A DNA stretch of 64,000 nt. Origin: Berberis thunbergii (taxonomy: Eukaryota; Streptophyta; Magnoliopsida; Ranunculales; Berberidaceae). Below the pieces are notes generated by a model. The model was given only the letters and a program-made list of their open reading frames with translations, made no database searches and was not told the DNA's origin. The position numbers and the translations under genes were made by a program. The stretch covers positions 1,054,001-1,118,000 of the forward strand of contig QNQO01000222.1 of the NCBI GenBank assembly GCA_003290165.1. Direction: 5' to 3'. This document shows, one piece after another, positions 23,848 to 35,330 of the stretch. The first letter of the stretch is position 1; every line of letters begins with the position of its first letter.

Positions 23848-26800
23848 TCACCTCAAAAGGGTTAAGGAATCGTATACCAACAACCTGAAAAGTTGAGGAT
23901 CAGTCCACTCAAAAAAAACAACCACATGCGACACAAGATATACTAGCACATCCCAAAAGTTGCAAGGCCACCATCTAAAATCATATAGAAATGGTAAAGA
24001 AGCTTGCATTCCTTGGAAGTCAATAGGGATCTTAAACATGAATAGGTCGCAAGTAGTGATATGCAACAAAGGATCCTCCCTTACTCCTAAAATGGAACAT
24101 CCTAAGTCTGGTTCCAAATCAGAAGATTGGATAATTTCCACATCAGGATGGTGAAAATTGAAATCCTCACTCAAGAACATGGGATCCACATAATTAGCCC
24201 TGATCAATGGAAATGTGATGCAGGTAAATGTAACTATAGATGTATCAGGTGGTACAGGCTCATCATAACAAAATGAACTACACCAAGATGATGAGTTAGA
24301 CAACGTAACAACACCCCCAAACCTAGAATTAGCACAACCTATGGCGTGTAGTCTCTCCAAGGAATACTGAGGATCAGACTTCATGTAGAAGTCACAAGGA
24401 GGACCTATGTCAAATGGGTCATCATGAACACGCGGAAAAGGGAATGGATCAGAAACTCCAATAGTATCAGCAGAAAGGTTCAATTTTGACTCACTGAGTG
24501 GAAGGAGTTCCACTTTAGACTTCCATTTATAACTAGGATCCACAATGGGGACTGAGTCAAGCAAATCATTGACTCCCCTAATGGAATCATCAACATCAAA
24601 GTCTAAACCGAAGTGAGTCAAGCATGCTGCTAAGGGATCATCTGATACAGACTCCAATAAGGAACTCTCCATCGGACTCTCAATTATGTCAACCACACAA
24701 ACATCCTCGGGCTCGGGAGGTTGTTGACTAACATTAAAAACGTTGAGTTCGACGGTCATGTTGCCAAATGACAATTTCATAATTCCATTCCTGCAGTTAA
24801 TAATGGCATTGGATGTGGCCAAGAATGGTCGACCCAAAATGACAGGAATGTTACTAGAGGGATTGTGAACAGGTTGTGTATCAAGAACTATAAAGTCCAC
24901 AGGGTAATAAAATTTTTCAACCTTGATAATCACATCCTCTATAACACCGCGGGGGACTCTGATAGACCGATCTGCCAATTGCAGTGTTACTCTAGTCGGT
25001 TTCAACCCACCGAGACCTAATTGCTCATAAACAGAATATGGCAATAAATTAACACTCGCCCCGAAATCCAATAATGCCTTATCTATCACATGATTGCCGA
25101 TAATACAAGAAATAGTTGGGCAACCAGGATCCCTAAACTTAGGCGGGGTTCTGTGTTGAATAATTGAGCTCACTTGCTCGGTGAGGGAGGCCCTCTTGTG
25201 AACATGAAGCTTCCGCTTTTCTGTGCAAAGATCCTTCAAAAACTTGGCGTAGCTAGGAACTTGCTTGACAGCATCGAGTAGTGGGATATTTATGTGGACT
25301 TGTCTAAAAATGTCCATTACATAGGTTACATTTGTTCCTTTCTTAGCAGGAGCTAACCGTGATGGAAACGGGGCTCTAGGCAAGTAAGATGCTTGAGTGG
25401 GGTTAGAGTCAACATGGGCATTTGTAGAAGGCGAGGCTTTATCAGCCTCCTTGTCAGATGGGGATGCAACATGTTTTGACTTAGATGTAGATGCACCAAC
25501 ACTCAAATCGGGCACTTGTACTCGATTGTCAACCTGTTTTCCACTCCTAAGGGTAGTAATAGATTTGACATCTTCATTGTAGGACTCAGATGTACTACCA
25601 ACTGCGAATTGACCCTTTGGGTTTGGAACAGGTTGACTAGGAAATCTCCCTGGCTCTCTCTCAGAAGAAGACTGAGTAATCTTACTCATAGCTATCTCAA
25701 GTCTTTGAGTCGTGGCTTTCAACTCAAATATGTCCTTAGAATTCTGATCCATTATACTCGCTGAGCGGTGCAAAAGCTGATTAATCGTTTCCTCTAAACT
25801 TGATGTGTGGGATGGATGAACTCGGTTATGGTGGGGCCTAACAGGGCTAGGGGCTTGAGGAGCCTGGGAAACAACAACAGGTCCCCCTTGGTGTGGGCCA
25901 TGGGCCCAGGAGAGACTTGGATGTTTGGCGAACCCTGACTGGTAATAGTTAGGTTGCGGATGATTGTCAGGTCGTCGTATCGCATTAAAAGCGTTGACTT
26001 GCTCAGCATAGTATGCAGGATAATCATTTTGCAAGTCACAATTAGCTATTGAATGACCAGGATTCGAACATGCAGCACATACTTCAGATGAAGCGTTTGC
26101 GGGAAGTGCAGGTTGATTCAAATTCAAGAGTGCATCTAGCTTTTGAGTCATGGTCATAACAGCCGTCTCTAACTTTGAGGAAGAAGGGGGTTGGACAGAT
26201 GTATCTCTAACTTCATATATACCACCCTTACGCCTATCAGACTCCTTTCTCGAATAATCCCATTGCTGAGAATTTTCGGAAAGCGTCTCAAAGAATTCCC
26301 AAATTTCACTGACGCTCATTTTCATTAATGACCCACCACTAGTGGCATCAATCATACGACGGTTTTGAGGGGTTAAACCGTCTTGAAAGTATAGAAATGT
26401 TCACCCTCCTTTTGTTGAAAATTAGATAAATCTCGTCGGAGGGCATTTGTTTTATGAACGGGGAAGTATTTTGTCAAGAACTTTCTTGACAACGCATCCC
26501 ATGATGTGATAGATCCTATCTCTAATGCATTTAACCACGATTTCGCCTTGTCTTTTAGAGAAAAGGGAAATAACCTAAGACGGACCGAATCATCAGAAAA
26601 GTTTTGGTACTTCAGGGTAGCGCAAATGTCAAGAAATTCTTTGACATGAAGATAAGGGTCTTCTTTCTCAAAACCATAAATAGTGGGCAAGAGATGAATA
26701 ATAGATGGTTTGAGTTCAAAACTGTTTGCACTTGTCTCAGGTGAGACAATGCAAGATGGAGCACTACTAGGAAGAGGGGCGAAGTAATCCTTAAAGGCCT

Positions 26801-26921
26801 TCCCCTCAGCCATCTCAGTGGACGAGGATGATGAACCTAAATAGGTGATGGGGACTTCAACGAACTCTTCGAATTCTTGTCGAACAAGTCTACTCTTAGA
26901 ATCACGCACCCAAATATGCAT
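23848..26921 (-). CDS. Gag-protease polyprotein of copy B (split by a small frameshifting deletion)
   Basis: The first frame (26921-26373) contains the gag core with LRLFPFSLKDKAKSWLNALE and RKFLTKYFPVHKTNALRRDL. Around 26373-26397 the frame changes: the downstream frame reads YFQDGLTPQNRRMIDATSGG, so a segment normally present between these parts has been lost with a frame change. The second frame (26355-23848, 835 residues) has a CCHC knuckle CAACSNPGHSIANC near residues 92-105, and a retropepsin domain with LLDFGASVNLLP near residue 430 and VILGRPFLATSNAI some 90 residues later. A long acidic, family-specific C-terminus follows. The protease has Phe where D-T/S-G is usual; Athila relatives often have Leu there. 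The start at 26921 is the first Met of the open frame. In the family, Gag packages RNA and the protease matures it. No RT or IN follows, so mobility would need helper enzymes. Confidence 0.88.
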
Positions 26922-28410
26922 AAACTAATGGACAACGAAGGTGCAAAGTCAACACTCCTAAGTAATTTTTTTTATAGCACTAACTCTAAAAATATACACA
27001 GACTTACACGCAATCAGCAACCAATAAATGCACAAGAAACATGCCTCCCTAAGCAATCAACGTTTTTGAGATCAATTATCTTTTTATTTTTGGGGGACAA
27101 TTACTTCTTATGTAATCTTTATGACAAGGCAATGGGTGCTACAAGTTGATCCTAAGAGTATACACTTTACCCCACAAAGTTCAAAATCAGTAGGCTAGAG
27201 TTTTGTTTCAAAGAAACCGGATTATCGCACAAGAGAAGGAGGTCACAATGGTCCAATTAAGTACTTCCTTGTGCTACCGCTCTGTAAGCCAGCAGATGTG
27301 AGAACGATGTGACGTTGGATATACACTCGAGGCTTGTGTTCTTAACCCAAAACTGTTGGTTACACCAATTCTTCTTGTGGATCGTAGCTTACTTATGACT
27401 CGGCGTACCGGGTAAATTACCCTTGTGGCAGTGGCCTCTCGGAGTTCATTGAATGATTAAACCCATCGTCACTTTCAGTTTGGTCAACACAAAAATTATT
27501 GGACTCACCTTGGTCTTGGTTGTCCTATGAACACCGTACCTAAAAGATGGTTCTATCTAACTTGCTAATTGATTTTAATTATATTAGGCTATTGATTGCA
27601 CACAGCTGGAGTGATGAGGTGGGGATATCAAGTCCCACCAGTTTCTATTTATAAGCTGGGTCTGCTTATTACTAAAGTTTAGCATCCACAATTGCAGAAA
27701 TTTAACATCCAATCACACAATTTCAATCAATTACACCAAGCACCCTGGTCGCTAATACGCTGCGTGTGATAGAAATACTTACAGTGTGAGTATTCCAATC
27801 TGCACACAAAGTTAGCACAATTCAAAAAAAAAAATTGTCCGACTTCTTTTTATCCGTTTCACTCAACACACAAGCACATGCAAATAAATTTACTGGTCTT
27901 GGTCTTAGAAGTCGGACTTCTAAATCACAAGAAATTATTGGGTAACAATTAAAATTGTTTCCCTATAGTTTCTTTTGACTTAGAGAATTTAGGTTTTTTT
28001 TTTTTTTTTTGTGATTTAACAATATGAAAAATATTAGAGTTTAAAAATTATTACACCACACGCTCGTAAAACAAGGTGAAAATAAAATTAAGACTCTCCT
28101 CACAAAATAAAAAAAATAATAAAAACTTTGCTTGACGTTGGGAGGATCGTTCAATTGTCTCGAGAAGCGTGTAATTTGTAATATATGCTTCCTTCCTATT
28201 AATACCTGCAAAATAAAAAAAATAAAAAAATAAAAACAAGTATCAAAACTTCTAAGACTTAAAAGAAATAACTAAAAAAATAAAATCAAGCCTATCCTAA
28301 AGCAAAAGCAATCTTATATCTGACCTAATTTTTTTTATTTATTAATTTTTTTTTTAACCTAAACTACAAACTAGTGCAAATAAACTCTTAAATCCAATTA
28401 CACCGCTACA
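26922..28410 (-). other. Leader (5' untranslated region) of copy B
   Basis: This is non-coding sequence between the primer-binding site and the gag start, homologous to 1000-2340 of copy A. T/A homopolymer runs are common (27995-28015, 28329-28353). No gene is recognised. Confidence 0.7.
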
Positions 28411-28435
28411 GTCCCCGGCAACGGCGCCAAAAACT

Positions 28436-30441
28436 TGATGCAGATTTAACTAACCTAAATAAATAGGTTAATTTAACCTAATTTTAATAACTGCAAGTGC
28501 ACAGTGTCTAACTGGTAGACAAGGGCAAGTACAGGTCGATCCCACAAGGACTGTGGTTGCAATTAAATTTCAGGGTTTATTTAAACTAATTTAAATTGGG
28601 GTTACAACAATTAAAATATCTAAACTAAAAATCAAATTAAAAACAAAATAATTTTTTTTAAAGAATATGAGAAAGGAAACCAAGGCATTGAATCCACCAC
28701 AGGTTCTTTGAGATTTGTGTAATAAAAATATTGTTTTCAAGATTTAACATGATTAACCTAAAGATTAATCTAAGTTACAATTGATTTCAGCATAGGTATA
28801 AATCCCTAGAATTGCGTGTCTTCTTACGGCACACACAATCACAGATTTATTTTAACTAATCCTAATCCCTGACATTGCGTGTCTTCTTACGGCACACACA
28901 ATCACAAATTCATATTAATTGATTAAATCAGACTTTTGAATTTCAACAAAGAGTATTTCTAACTACCGACTAGTCTAGATAATTAATCAGGATATAATCA
29001 GTGAAAGCAAATTGTTGAAAATCATAAATCAAATGTGTTTAACGTTCAAGCATAAAGAAAACAATAAATTTAAATACACAAACTCTAGGAAATCCTGTGG
29101 TTTCATCGTAGCCTTGGCGAAGGGTTTAGCTATCCATGGTAGTGGTAGTCATCTCCTCGTGATGTGGTACGCCGCAACTCATCTCTGCACGGACGCGAAT
29201 CCCGAGAAAAGTGCTGCTAGAGGCACTGTTGTGGCTCTTAGAGAAATCGGGGGTGTCAATAGCTGAACTGTTTGAAAAACAATTTTCTCCCGCCGAATTC
29301 ACGCGGCTTCTGCTGGTTCGTCTTCTCCACCACGACGCGACTAACTTCGAAGCTGTTCTTCGCTCCTCGCGAGCTCCTCGTCAGCTCCAACCTCGTTCTG
29401 AACCTGCAAAAGAGAGATAGGATAAAGAACGGATGAAATATCACAAAATAACACGAAGGAGGGAGCGAAACAGGGAGTTATGTCGCGAGCTCTGTCTCGC
29501 GGCCGTCACGAAGGAGGTTACGTGGTCTGACTCTAATGGTGGTCGTGAGAGAGAGAGAGAGAACCAGTGAGAAAGAGCTAGGTAAACAGGAAGGAAGGAG
29601 GCAGAGAGAGGGGAGAAACAGGGGTGGCGGCTGCGAGGATGGAGAAACAGGGTATGTTCCTGTTTCGTGGCAGCGGCGGCTGATGACGGTGCATTCTTTC
29701 GTGGTCTGGATGCGAGGTTGGAGCAGAGAGATAGAAGTGGAGGAGGGAGAGACGAAGGGAAGAGAGGAAAACAGGAAGGAGGGAGCGAAACAGGGTGGAA
29801 AACAGGGACTTGCTCCCTATTTTGTGCGCGGCTGATGGTGGTGGTGCTCGGGTGCTAGTGACTGAGAGAGAGAGAGACGACGGTGGATGGCGGTGGTGAG
29901 GATGATGGAACAGAGAGAGGGATGGTAGAAGGTGGCGGCTGTTGGTGTGCGAAACGGGGTGAGGATGCGGTGGCTGATGGTAGAGGACGAGGAGGAGGTG
30001 GTGATTGCGGGATTATCGCGCTGCCGGCTCTCCTATCGAGCGAGGATTGCCGGCAGGGTGGTGTGGTGGCGGGAAAAGAGATGAGGGGAGAGGGGTTGTG
30101 GAAGAGGAGATAATAAGAGATGATCCCCCTTTCTCTAAGATGGGGAAGCTAAATAGGGTTCTATTATCTTGGGCTTGGGTTTTTAGGTTAGCATTTTTGG
30201 ATTTGGGCTTAGGTTAAATTAGGTGGATCTAGGTTTACTAGGGTTAGGTTTAGATATGTGACTCTCTGCTTTGTACCACCACTAGAATCGATCAATTGTC
30301 TGTCGCCTTAATACCATTTCATCGTTAACGCTCAAATTCCTGCCAAGACATGAAAACGAAATAATTATTATAAATTATAATAATCGAAACACTAACATAT
30401 ATAATTAAGGGATATATTATGTAATAATTATGTGAATATCA
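28436..30441 (-). repeat. 5' LTR of copy B
   Basis: It is a direct repeat of 19621-21635 with the same TG...CA ends, the same duplicated GTGTCTTCTTACGGCACACA motif and the same purine-rich tract (29450-30110). Directly before it on the plus strand lie AAACTT (28430-28435) and the primer-binding site (28411-28429), which fixes the element's minus orientation. Confidence 0.93.
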
Positions 30442-30446
30442 GCATG

Positions 30447-30635
30447 CCAATGGCAAAAAGTAGAATGGCATTGATGGTAATACTGGGGCTATCGTAGATA
30501 TGAAAGAGAGAAAGGTGCCATTATGCATTTTTTATTATTTTACATTTCCCTCTTGTTTTTCTCCATTGTAGTGATATTTTTTTTATTTGTTTTTTATATA
30601 AATATTATTTTTACAGATCTGGGATGCATACAATT
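30447..30635 (+). pseudogene. CCT3: CCT3 exons, part 2 (continues after copy B), then chimeric junction
   Basis: The exon that begins CATG at 19617 resumes at 30447 and reads HANGKK, a TAG stop, then NGIDGNTGAIVDMKERK, ending at a GT donor (30515). The next exon starts after TTTTTACAG (30616) with IWDAYN, as in CCT3. At about 30635 the CCT3 reading ends abruptly in the middle of what should be VKAQTFKTAIE. From there another sequence continues. The jump inside an exon, rather than in an intron, marks a breakpoint between two captured pieces. Confidence 0.9.
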
Positions 30636-30773
30636 GTCTCCAAGGAAACACTGCAGCACAGAGCACGTCCCAGGCAGGGTGCACTGCAGTTTCAGCGTGA
30701 CTTTTCAAATTACTTCAGCTCGCATCAGCAAGCACACTCTGGTTCCATCTTATTTGAATTCAGATTAGTTGTT
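30636..30773 (+). pseudogene. Unidentified exon-like segment fused to CCT3
   Basis: One frame stays open for about 45 codons (ALQFQRDFSNYFSSHQQAHS, then GSILFEFRLVV and a stop at about 30773). It has balanced composition unlike its AT-rich surroundings. I do not recognise the family. It follows the CCT3 remnant without an intron. It could be a piece of another host gene. Confidence 0.45.
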
Positions 30774-31245
30774 TAAAGAATTTATTGTGTCATTTGGCAT
30801 ATGTTTGTTTTCCCCACCATTTGAATCTTGATTTTTGAGTGCTTTATTTGGTTTTTGGATGAATGGGTAATGGGATTTTGGTGAAAAGTTTAGATTTTTG
30901 ATATCTGGGTTTCAATGAATCATGCTGACATGGGAGTTCATAGATTAAACTCTCTTAAATGGTTGTTGTTTAGCACTAGTAAATATGAGATGCTATATTT
31001 GGGCATGTCAATCATTGATGTTAAGTCAATACCTGAAAGATTGGGAATATTGATAATTGCTCTTTATCTATGAACTTTGTTGAATGGTTTGGTTTAGTTC
31101 TATTACATAAACTAGATGGTGTTGTATTATGAGCTATTTATAGGTGTTATGAGTTGACTTCGAAAAATGGGAATCATTTTTAAGTCTTAATGATTGATTT
31201 ATATATATTGCATCTGATATTGTTTGTGTAAATTCCTATTTGCAG

Positions 31246-34240
31246 GATTGGATATAGTATGATTACAGATGCAGAGGAGAAGGGACTTATCAAACCAGGG
31301 GAGGTTAGTTAAATCTGGATTACCCATGTCTTTTTATACCATATTGCTCTCATCAACATGTAAAACGTTCTGTAATGTATTTCAGATTTTGTTCATTTTT
31401 GATTTCTTAATAAGGGAAACTAGTGATCAGTAATTGTAGGAGTTCTACATCCTAGTTAGAGTCATTTGTTGAAACTTGTAATGTAGAATGCGTGTAGTTC
31501 TTTCGGAATGTCTTTGCCTCCATGTGGAAAACAGTAATTGAATTGTTCTTTTCAATTCCCCCGAAGATTATTTATTTATTCTTATGCCTTGGGCAACATC
31601 TACACTATTTACTTATTCTTTCACCGTGTAGACCGTATTAACCGCTATCAACTCAGGGATGCAGTCTGAAAACCTTCTTGTAGATTGAAACAGAAGATTG
31701 ACCCAAGGCTTAATTTGTTTATCTTCAGATGTTCTACCCTGGGGATGTTATGTTTATTCTGTAAGAAATGGTGCTGTTAATCTAGTTTAGTTGAGGTTAT
31801 TTATCTTTTCTTACTGTTTTGAACAAACGTATGACAAATCTTACTTTGGGGAATTATGTATTACCGATGGGTTGTTGTTTTTGACCCCTGTAATATGATA
31901 GAGGTCTGAATTTTCTGAATGCATTGTTTTCCAAGATGTTTAAACCCTTAACCACGTTAAGTAGTGAAATAATACCCCATAAGATAACGTGTCTTAAAGA
32001 AAACTGCATGATGGTTGTGGTTTTGGTTATTGACTTCTTGATCAATTATGATGGGATTTGCATAAGAGTTTTACTCAGTGGAGTATTTCAAACTAATGAG
32101 TTTCTATTGAATTTCTGTAGAGCGTCCTCGTAGAGCCTACCAGTGGTAACACAGGAATAGGAGTGGCTTTCATGGCGGCAGCAAAGCGTTGCAAGCTCAT
32201 CATTACAATGCCAGCTTCAATGAGTCTTGAAAGGAGAATCATCCTCCTAGCTTTTGGAGCTGAGTTGGTCCTTACAGACCCAACAAGAGGCATGAAAGGG
32301 GTTGTTCAGATGGCTGAGGAGATTATGGCAAAGACACCCAATTCTTACATTCTTCAGCAGTTTAAAAACCCAGCTAACCCAAAGGTAACTATTTAATGAA
32401 TGTCATGCACACCGAGTCTGCTGTTTGGAGAGATCTTGTTATTTAGCAACATTGTCTGTGTAGATTCATTACCAGACAACTAGACTAGAGATCTGGAAAG
32501 GCACAGGTGGGAAGATTGATGCCTTTGTTTCTGGGATTGGGACTGGGGGTACGGTGACCGGTGCAAGGAAATATCTTAGAGAGCAGAATCCTGATATCAA
32601 GGTTAGCTTAAACTTTATGTGGTAGCGGCACAATATTCTATTTCTTCTGCCCTGGCATGTACTATAGTGGTTTTTCTTTATTCTTTTCAATTATTGTTTT
32701 TATCTTATTAGTTGGATTTTTTGTTTTTAGATTTTCGGAGTGGAACCATGTGAAAGTGCAGTACTGTCTGGAGGAAAGCCTGGTGGGTGATCTTCCCTAT
32801 CTTGTGCTTCTTGATTTGTTTGCTCATGATCAGTGTTTTCACATCTTCATATATTTATTTGGTTGGATGATAAATGCTATTCTGCCATTGTTTTAGACAT
32901 GAATGATTTTGTTTTTGGGTCTTTAGCATTGATAAGTGCTGTCCTTTTACTGGGTGTTTTATTTATTTATATTCCTTACGAAATGGGTAACTGATAGGAT
33001 TTCCTAACAACAAAAAAATTGGGGCATGTTTATTTTGGTCCTGAAGCATTCTGCGTTTTGTTCCACCTCCCAAGTCAAAATGTCCAACGACAAGTTGGGT
33101 TTTGGTGGTTTAAACTAACTTGTCTGTGGTTGGATTAAAAAAAAATCTCAAACTTGGTTCCTGTTTGTAGGGCTCACCAAAATAATACAACTTGCCGTTG
33201 GTTTCATATGTTGTCATTGGATCTTTGCCAGGTCATTGAGTAAAATTAGACGATATTTTTTTACAGTGGCTTAAAAAAGAATCAAAGTGACATGGATTCT
33301 TTTATTTATTTTTCTGGGGTGTAGTTCAAGGACATTTATTGACCTCTGGGATTCCATCCTTTTTCGTTCTGATTTTCGGGTTACTCTAGTTCTTTCTTTT
33401 CACATATTGTTGTCTACTGACATGAAACTTGTGTATCATTTCTATGTCATAGGTCCACATAAGATCCAGGGAATTGGTGCAGGATTTATTCATGGTGTTT
33501 TGGAAGTCAACATCATTGATGAAGTTGTTCAAGTAAGTAACAAAGCACTTGGTCCAGAAACAGTACCCTGAGTGATTTTTTTCTTAAGCAAGAAATGCTT
33601 ATTATAGTCCAAGGCATCGGATCTAGAAGAATATTTCAGCAATTTTGATTCCCTGAGAAATGGGTTGCTTATCTGCCACCACATTGCCCATTGATCTCAA
33701 GACTTGGTCAAATGATCACGTTCTTTATAGTGGCCCTCCAGATCTTTGTTGAAGCCGATTTGAGGCAGTAAATATTTGCTGAATAGCTTCACAAAACACT
33801 TTTCAGTGTATAAATAGTATGACTAATGACTACTTATTGAGTAGCAAAATATACCAGTTATACTGTACCTAAAAGTGTGTACATGTTGTGCCTACAAGTT
33901 CAACTTCCAATCCTCTATGCAGATTTGTCCTTCATCCGCCCCTTTTTTTAATTCTTCTGTATTTTGTACTTTCCCAGGTATCAAGTGAAGAAGCAATTGA
34001 AACTGCAAAGCTACTTGCCTTGAAAGAAGGATTGCTGGTAAGTAGTCAAACTTGTTTAATTTTATATGAATGAGTTAATTTCATCTTTGCTCTCAATAAT
34101 TCCCAATTCATCAAAATTTTTGTCTTTAATTTCATATTTTTCATTTCAAATTACTTCTTTCCTGTCATAATTACTTTGTGTGACTTTTAATTGCATAGGT
34201 CAAGATTGGGCTACGAGTTCTAACAAGACCTGTGCCAGAA
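31246..34240 (+). pseudogene. Captured cysteine synthase (O-acetylserine thiol-lyase) exons
   Basis: Six clean exons with GT-AG borders encode a continuous middle part of a plant cysteine synthase: 31246-31303 (IGYSMITDAEEKGLIKPGE), 32121-32384 ([20 protein letters not shown] onward), 32464-32601 ([18 protein letters not shown]), 32731-32782 (IFGVEPCESAVLSGGKP), 33453-33532 ([20 protein letters not shown]) and 33978-34037 (EEAIETAKLLALKEGLL). A degraded seventh starts at 34199. The TSGNTG substrate loop and the GIGTGGT phosphate-binding loop of this PLP enzyme are intact. The upstream exons with the PLP-binding lysine are missing, and the C-terminal exon is scrambled. The parent enzyme makes cysteine from O-acetylserine and sulfide. 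The exons keep reading frame, which suggests recent capture. Confidence 0.94.
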
Positions 34241-34600
34241 AAGTTATCATAACTACCAGGACAATGGGTACTCTGCAGGACAGTGGGTACTCTGAAGTGA
34301 AACAGAGCGCACTCGGGTTTGCGACCAGCAGCAAGCTCGCATCAGTGCGTCCCTCGCAGAGCAGCAGTTCATCCCTCGCAGCAGTAGCAATGATTCTTTC
34401 GCAGCAGCAGCAGCAGTGCGTACCTCGTATCATCAGCAGATCGTCCCTTGCAGTAAGTCCCAAAATCTGCTATTGTTTACTTTTTTTTGCAGTATTTTTA
34501 CGTCTTAGTTTTTAGTCTTTGAACACCACATTCTCTCTTCATATTGGAACTGGAATGTGCATAACTGAGTGAACTGGAATGTGCATGACATGATTTTTGC
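34241..34600 (+). other. CAG-rich stretch between captured exons
   Basis: It contains CAGCAG clusters (34398-34420) and the phrase GGACAATGGGTACTCTGCAG repeated in altered form (34259-34300). A short open frame exists but I do not recognise it. It may be scrambled exon sequence following the cysteine synthase block. Confidence 0.4.
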
Positions 34601-34602
34601 AG

Positions 34603-34880
34603 GAAAGTCCAACACAAATAGTAGCCGGGATTACAAAATCAAAGGAAGTCAAGTAGATAAATTCTTCCACGCATTTGGTGCCATTGCTGCCATTCTTGTT
34701 TGCAATACCTCCGGTTTGTTGCCAGAAATACAGGTTAGATTTTTTCATTCATTCCTGTTTTTTCAATGATACACACACCATATTGTTTATACTTGAAATC
34801 AGTCATTATAAAGCTTATGAATGAATATTATTTTACAGTCGACATTGCGCAACCCGTATTATATGTCTACGACATTGTGT
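34603..34880 (+). pseudogene. Captured exon of an amino acid/auxin permease (AAAP) family transporter
   Basis: Exon 34603-34733 (AG before, GT after) reads SRDYKIKGSQVDKFFHAFGA and IAAILVCNTSGLLPEIQ. This is a conserved cytosolic-to-membrane segment of plant AAAP transporters, ending in the typical LPEIQ. The next exon starts at 34839 with STLRNP, as expected (QSTLR-P), then diverges within about ten codons. Parent proteins are multi-span plasma-membrane carriers for amino acids. Only about 45 codons are kept here. The exact subfamily cannot be settled from this piece. Confidence 0.82.
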
Positions 34881-35330
34881 GTGGAAAGGTGAAAAACATG
34901 AGATTAGGTGTGGCAGATGAAGATGAAAAAACAGTCAGGAAAATGCATTAAAAGCTTATAATGAGATGGCAGATGGGGATATTCAAGGTGTAATAAAGGG
35001 TGCATAGACATGGGTAGGTCAAGTTTTTATAATGGCTTTGAAGCTACTCTCCATATTTTGGTGAGAATACAAAGTTGATGATGTTGATGTATATACACAC
35101 ACATACAACCCAATTTTCTCACTCTTTTAAGCCTTCTTCTTTCCAGGTTCCTTTAAGAGAGTACATATCCATATTGCTTTCCCATTATTAGTTAGCTATA
35201 TTAAGAGGGGTCTCTTGTGTTTATCCTAGTTTCCAAGTCTTTCCAGTAATGGTTTTGTAAGGTTCTGAGTGTGAGAGTTTTTGTTGGAGTTTGGGGTTGG
35301 CACTGAATGAGAGATGAGATGGATACCTTA
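34881..35330 (+). other. Unrecognised linker between captured blocks
   Basis: A short readable patch near 34935-34990 (ALKAYNEMADGDIQGVIKGA in one frame) may be another exon scrap. The rest is AT-rich with no recognisable gene. Confidence 0.35.

Larger units (their letters stand above)
19621..30441 (-). mobile_element. LTR retrotransposon copy B, gag-protease only (Athila-like), complete ends
   Basis: This is a complete LTR element in minus orientation. The LTRs are 19621-21635 (3' LTR) and 28436-30441 (5' LTR), both TG...CA, flanked by the 5-bp duplication GCATG (19616-19620 and 30442-30446). The primer-binding site lies at 28411-28429 and reads TGGCGCCGTTGCCGGGGAC on the minus strand, the type used by Athila-like elements. 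The polypurine tract TAGGTTTGGGGGTATT lies at 21636-21651. The only coding region is gag plus an aspartic protease; the roughly 2.2 kb between the protein end and the 3' LTR shows no reverse transcriptase, RNase H or integrase. It inserted 4 bp into a CCT3 exon. The LTRs differ by eye at only a few dozen positions over 2 kb, so the insertion is fairly recent. Confidence 0.95.

Noticed and set aside
31246..34240. Functional cysteine synthase gene
   Set aside because: The exons with the PLP-binding lysine and the C-terminal exon are missing or scrambled, and the upstream neighbours are foreign exons.
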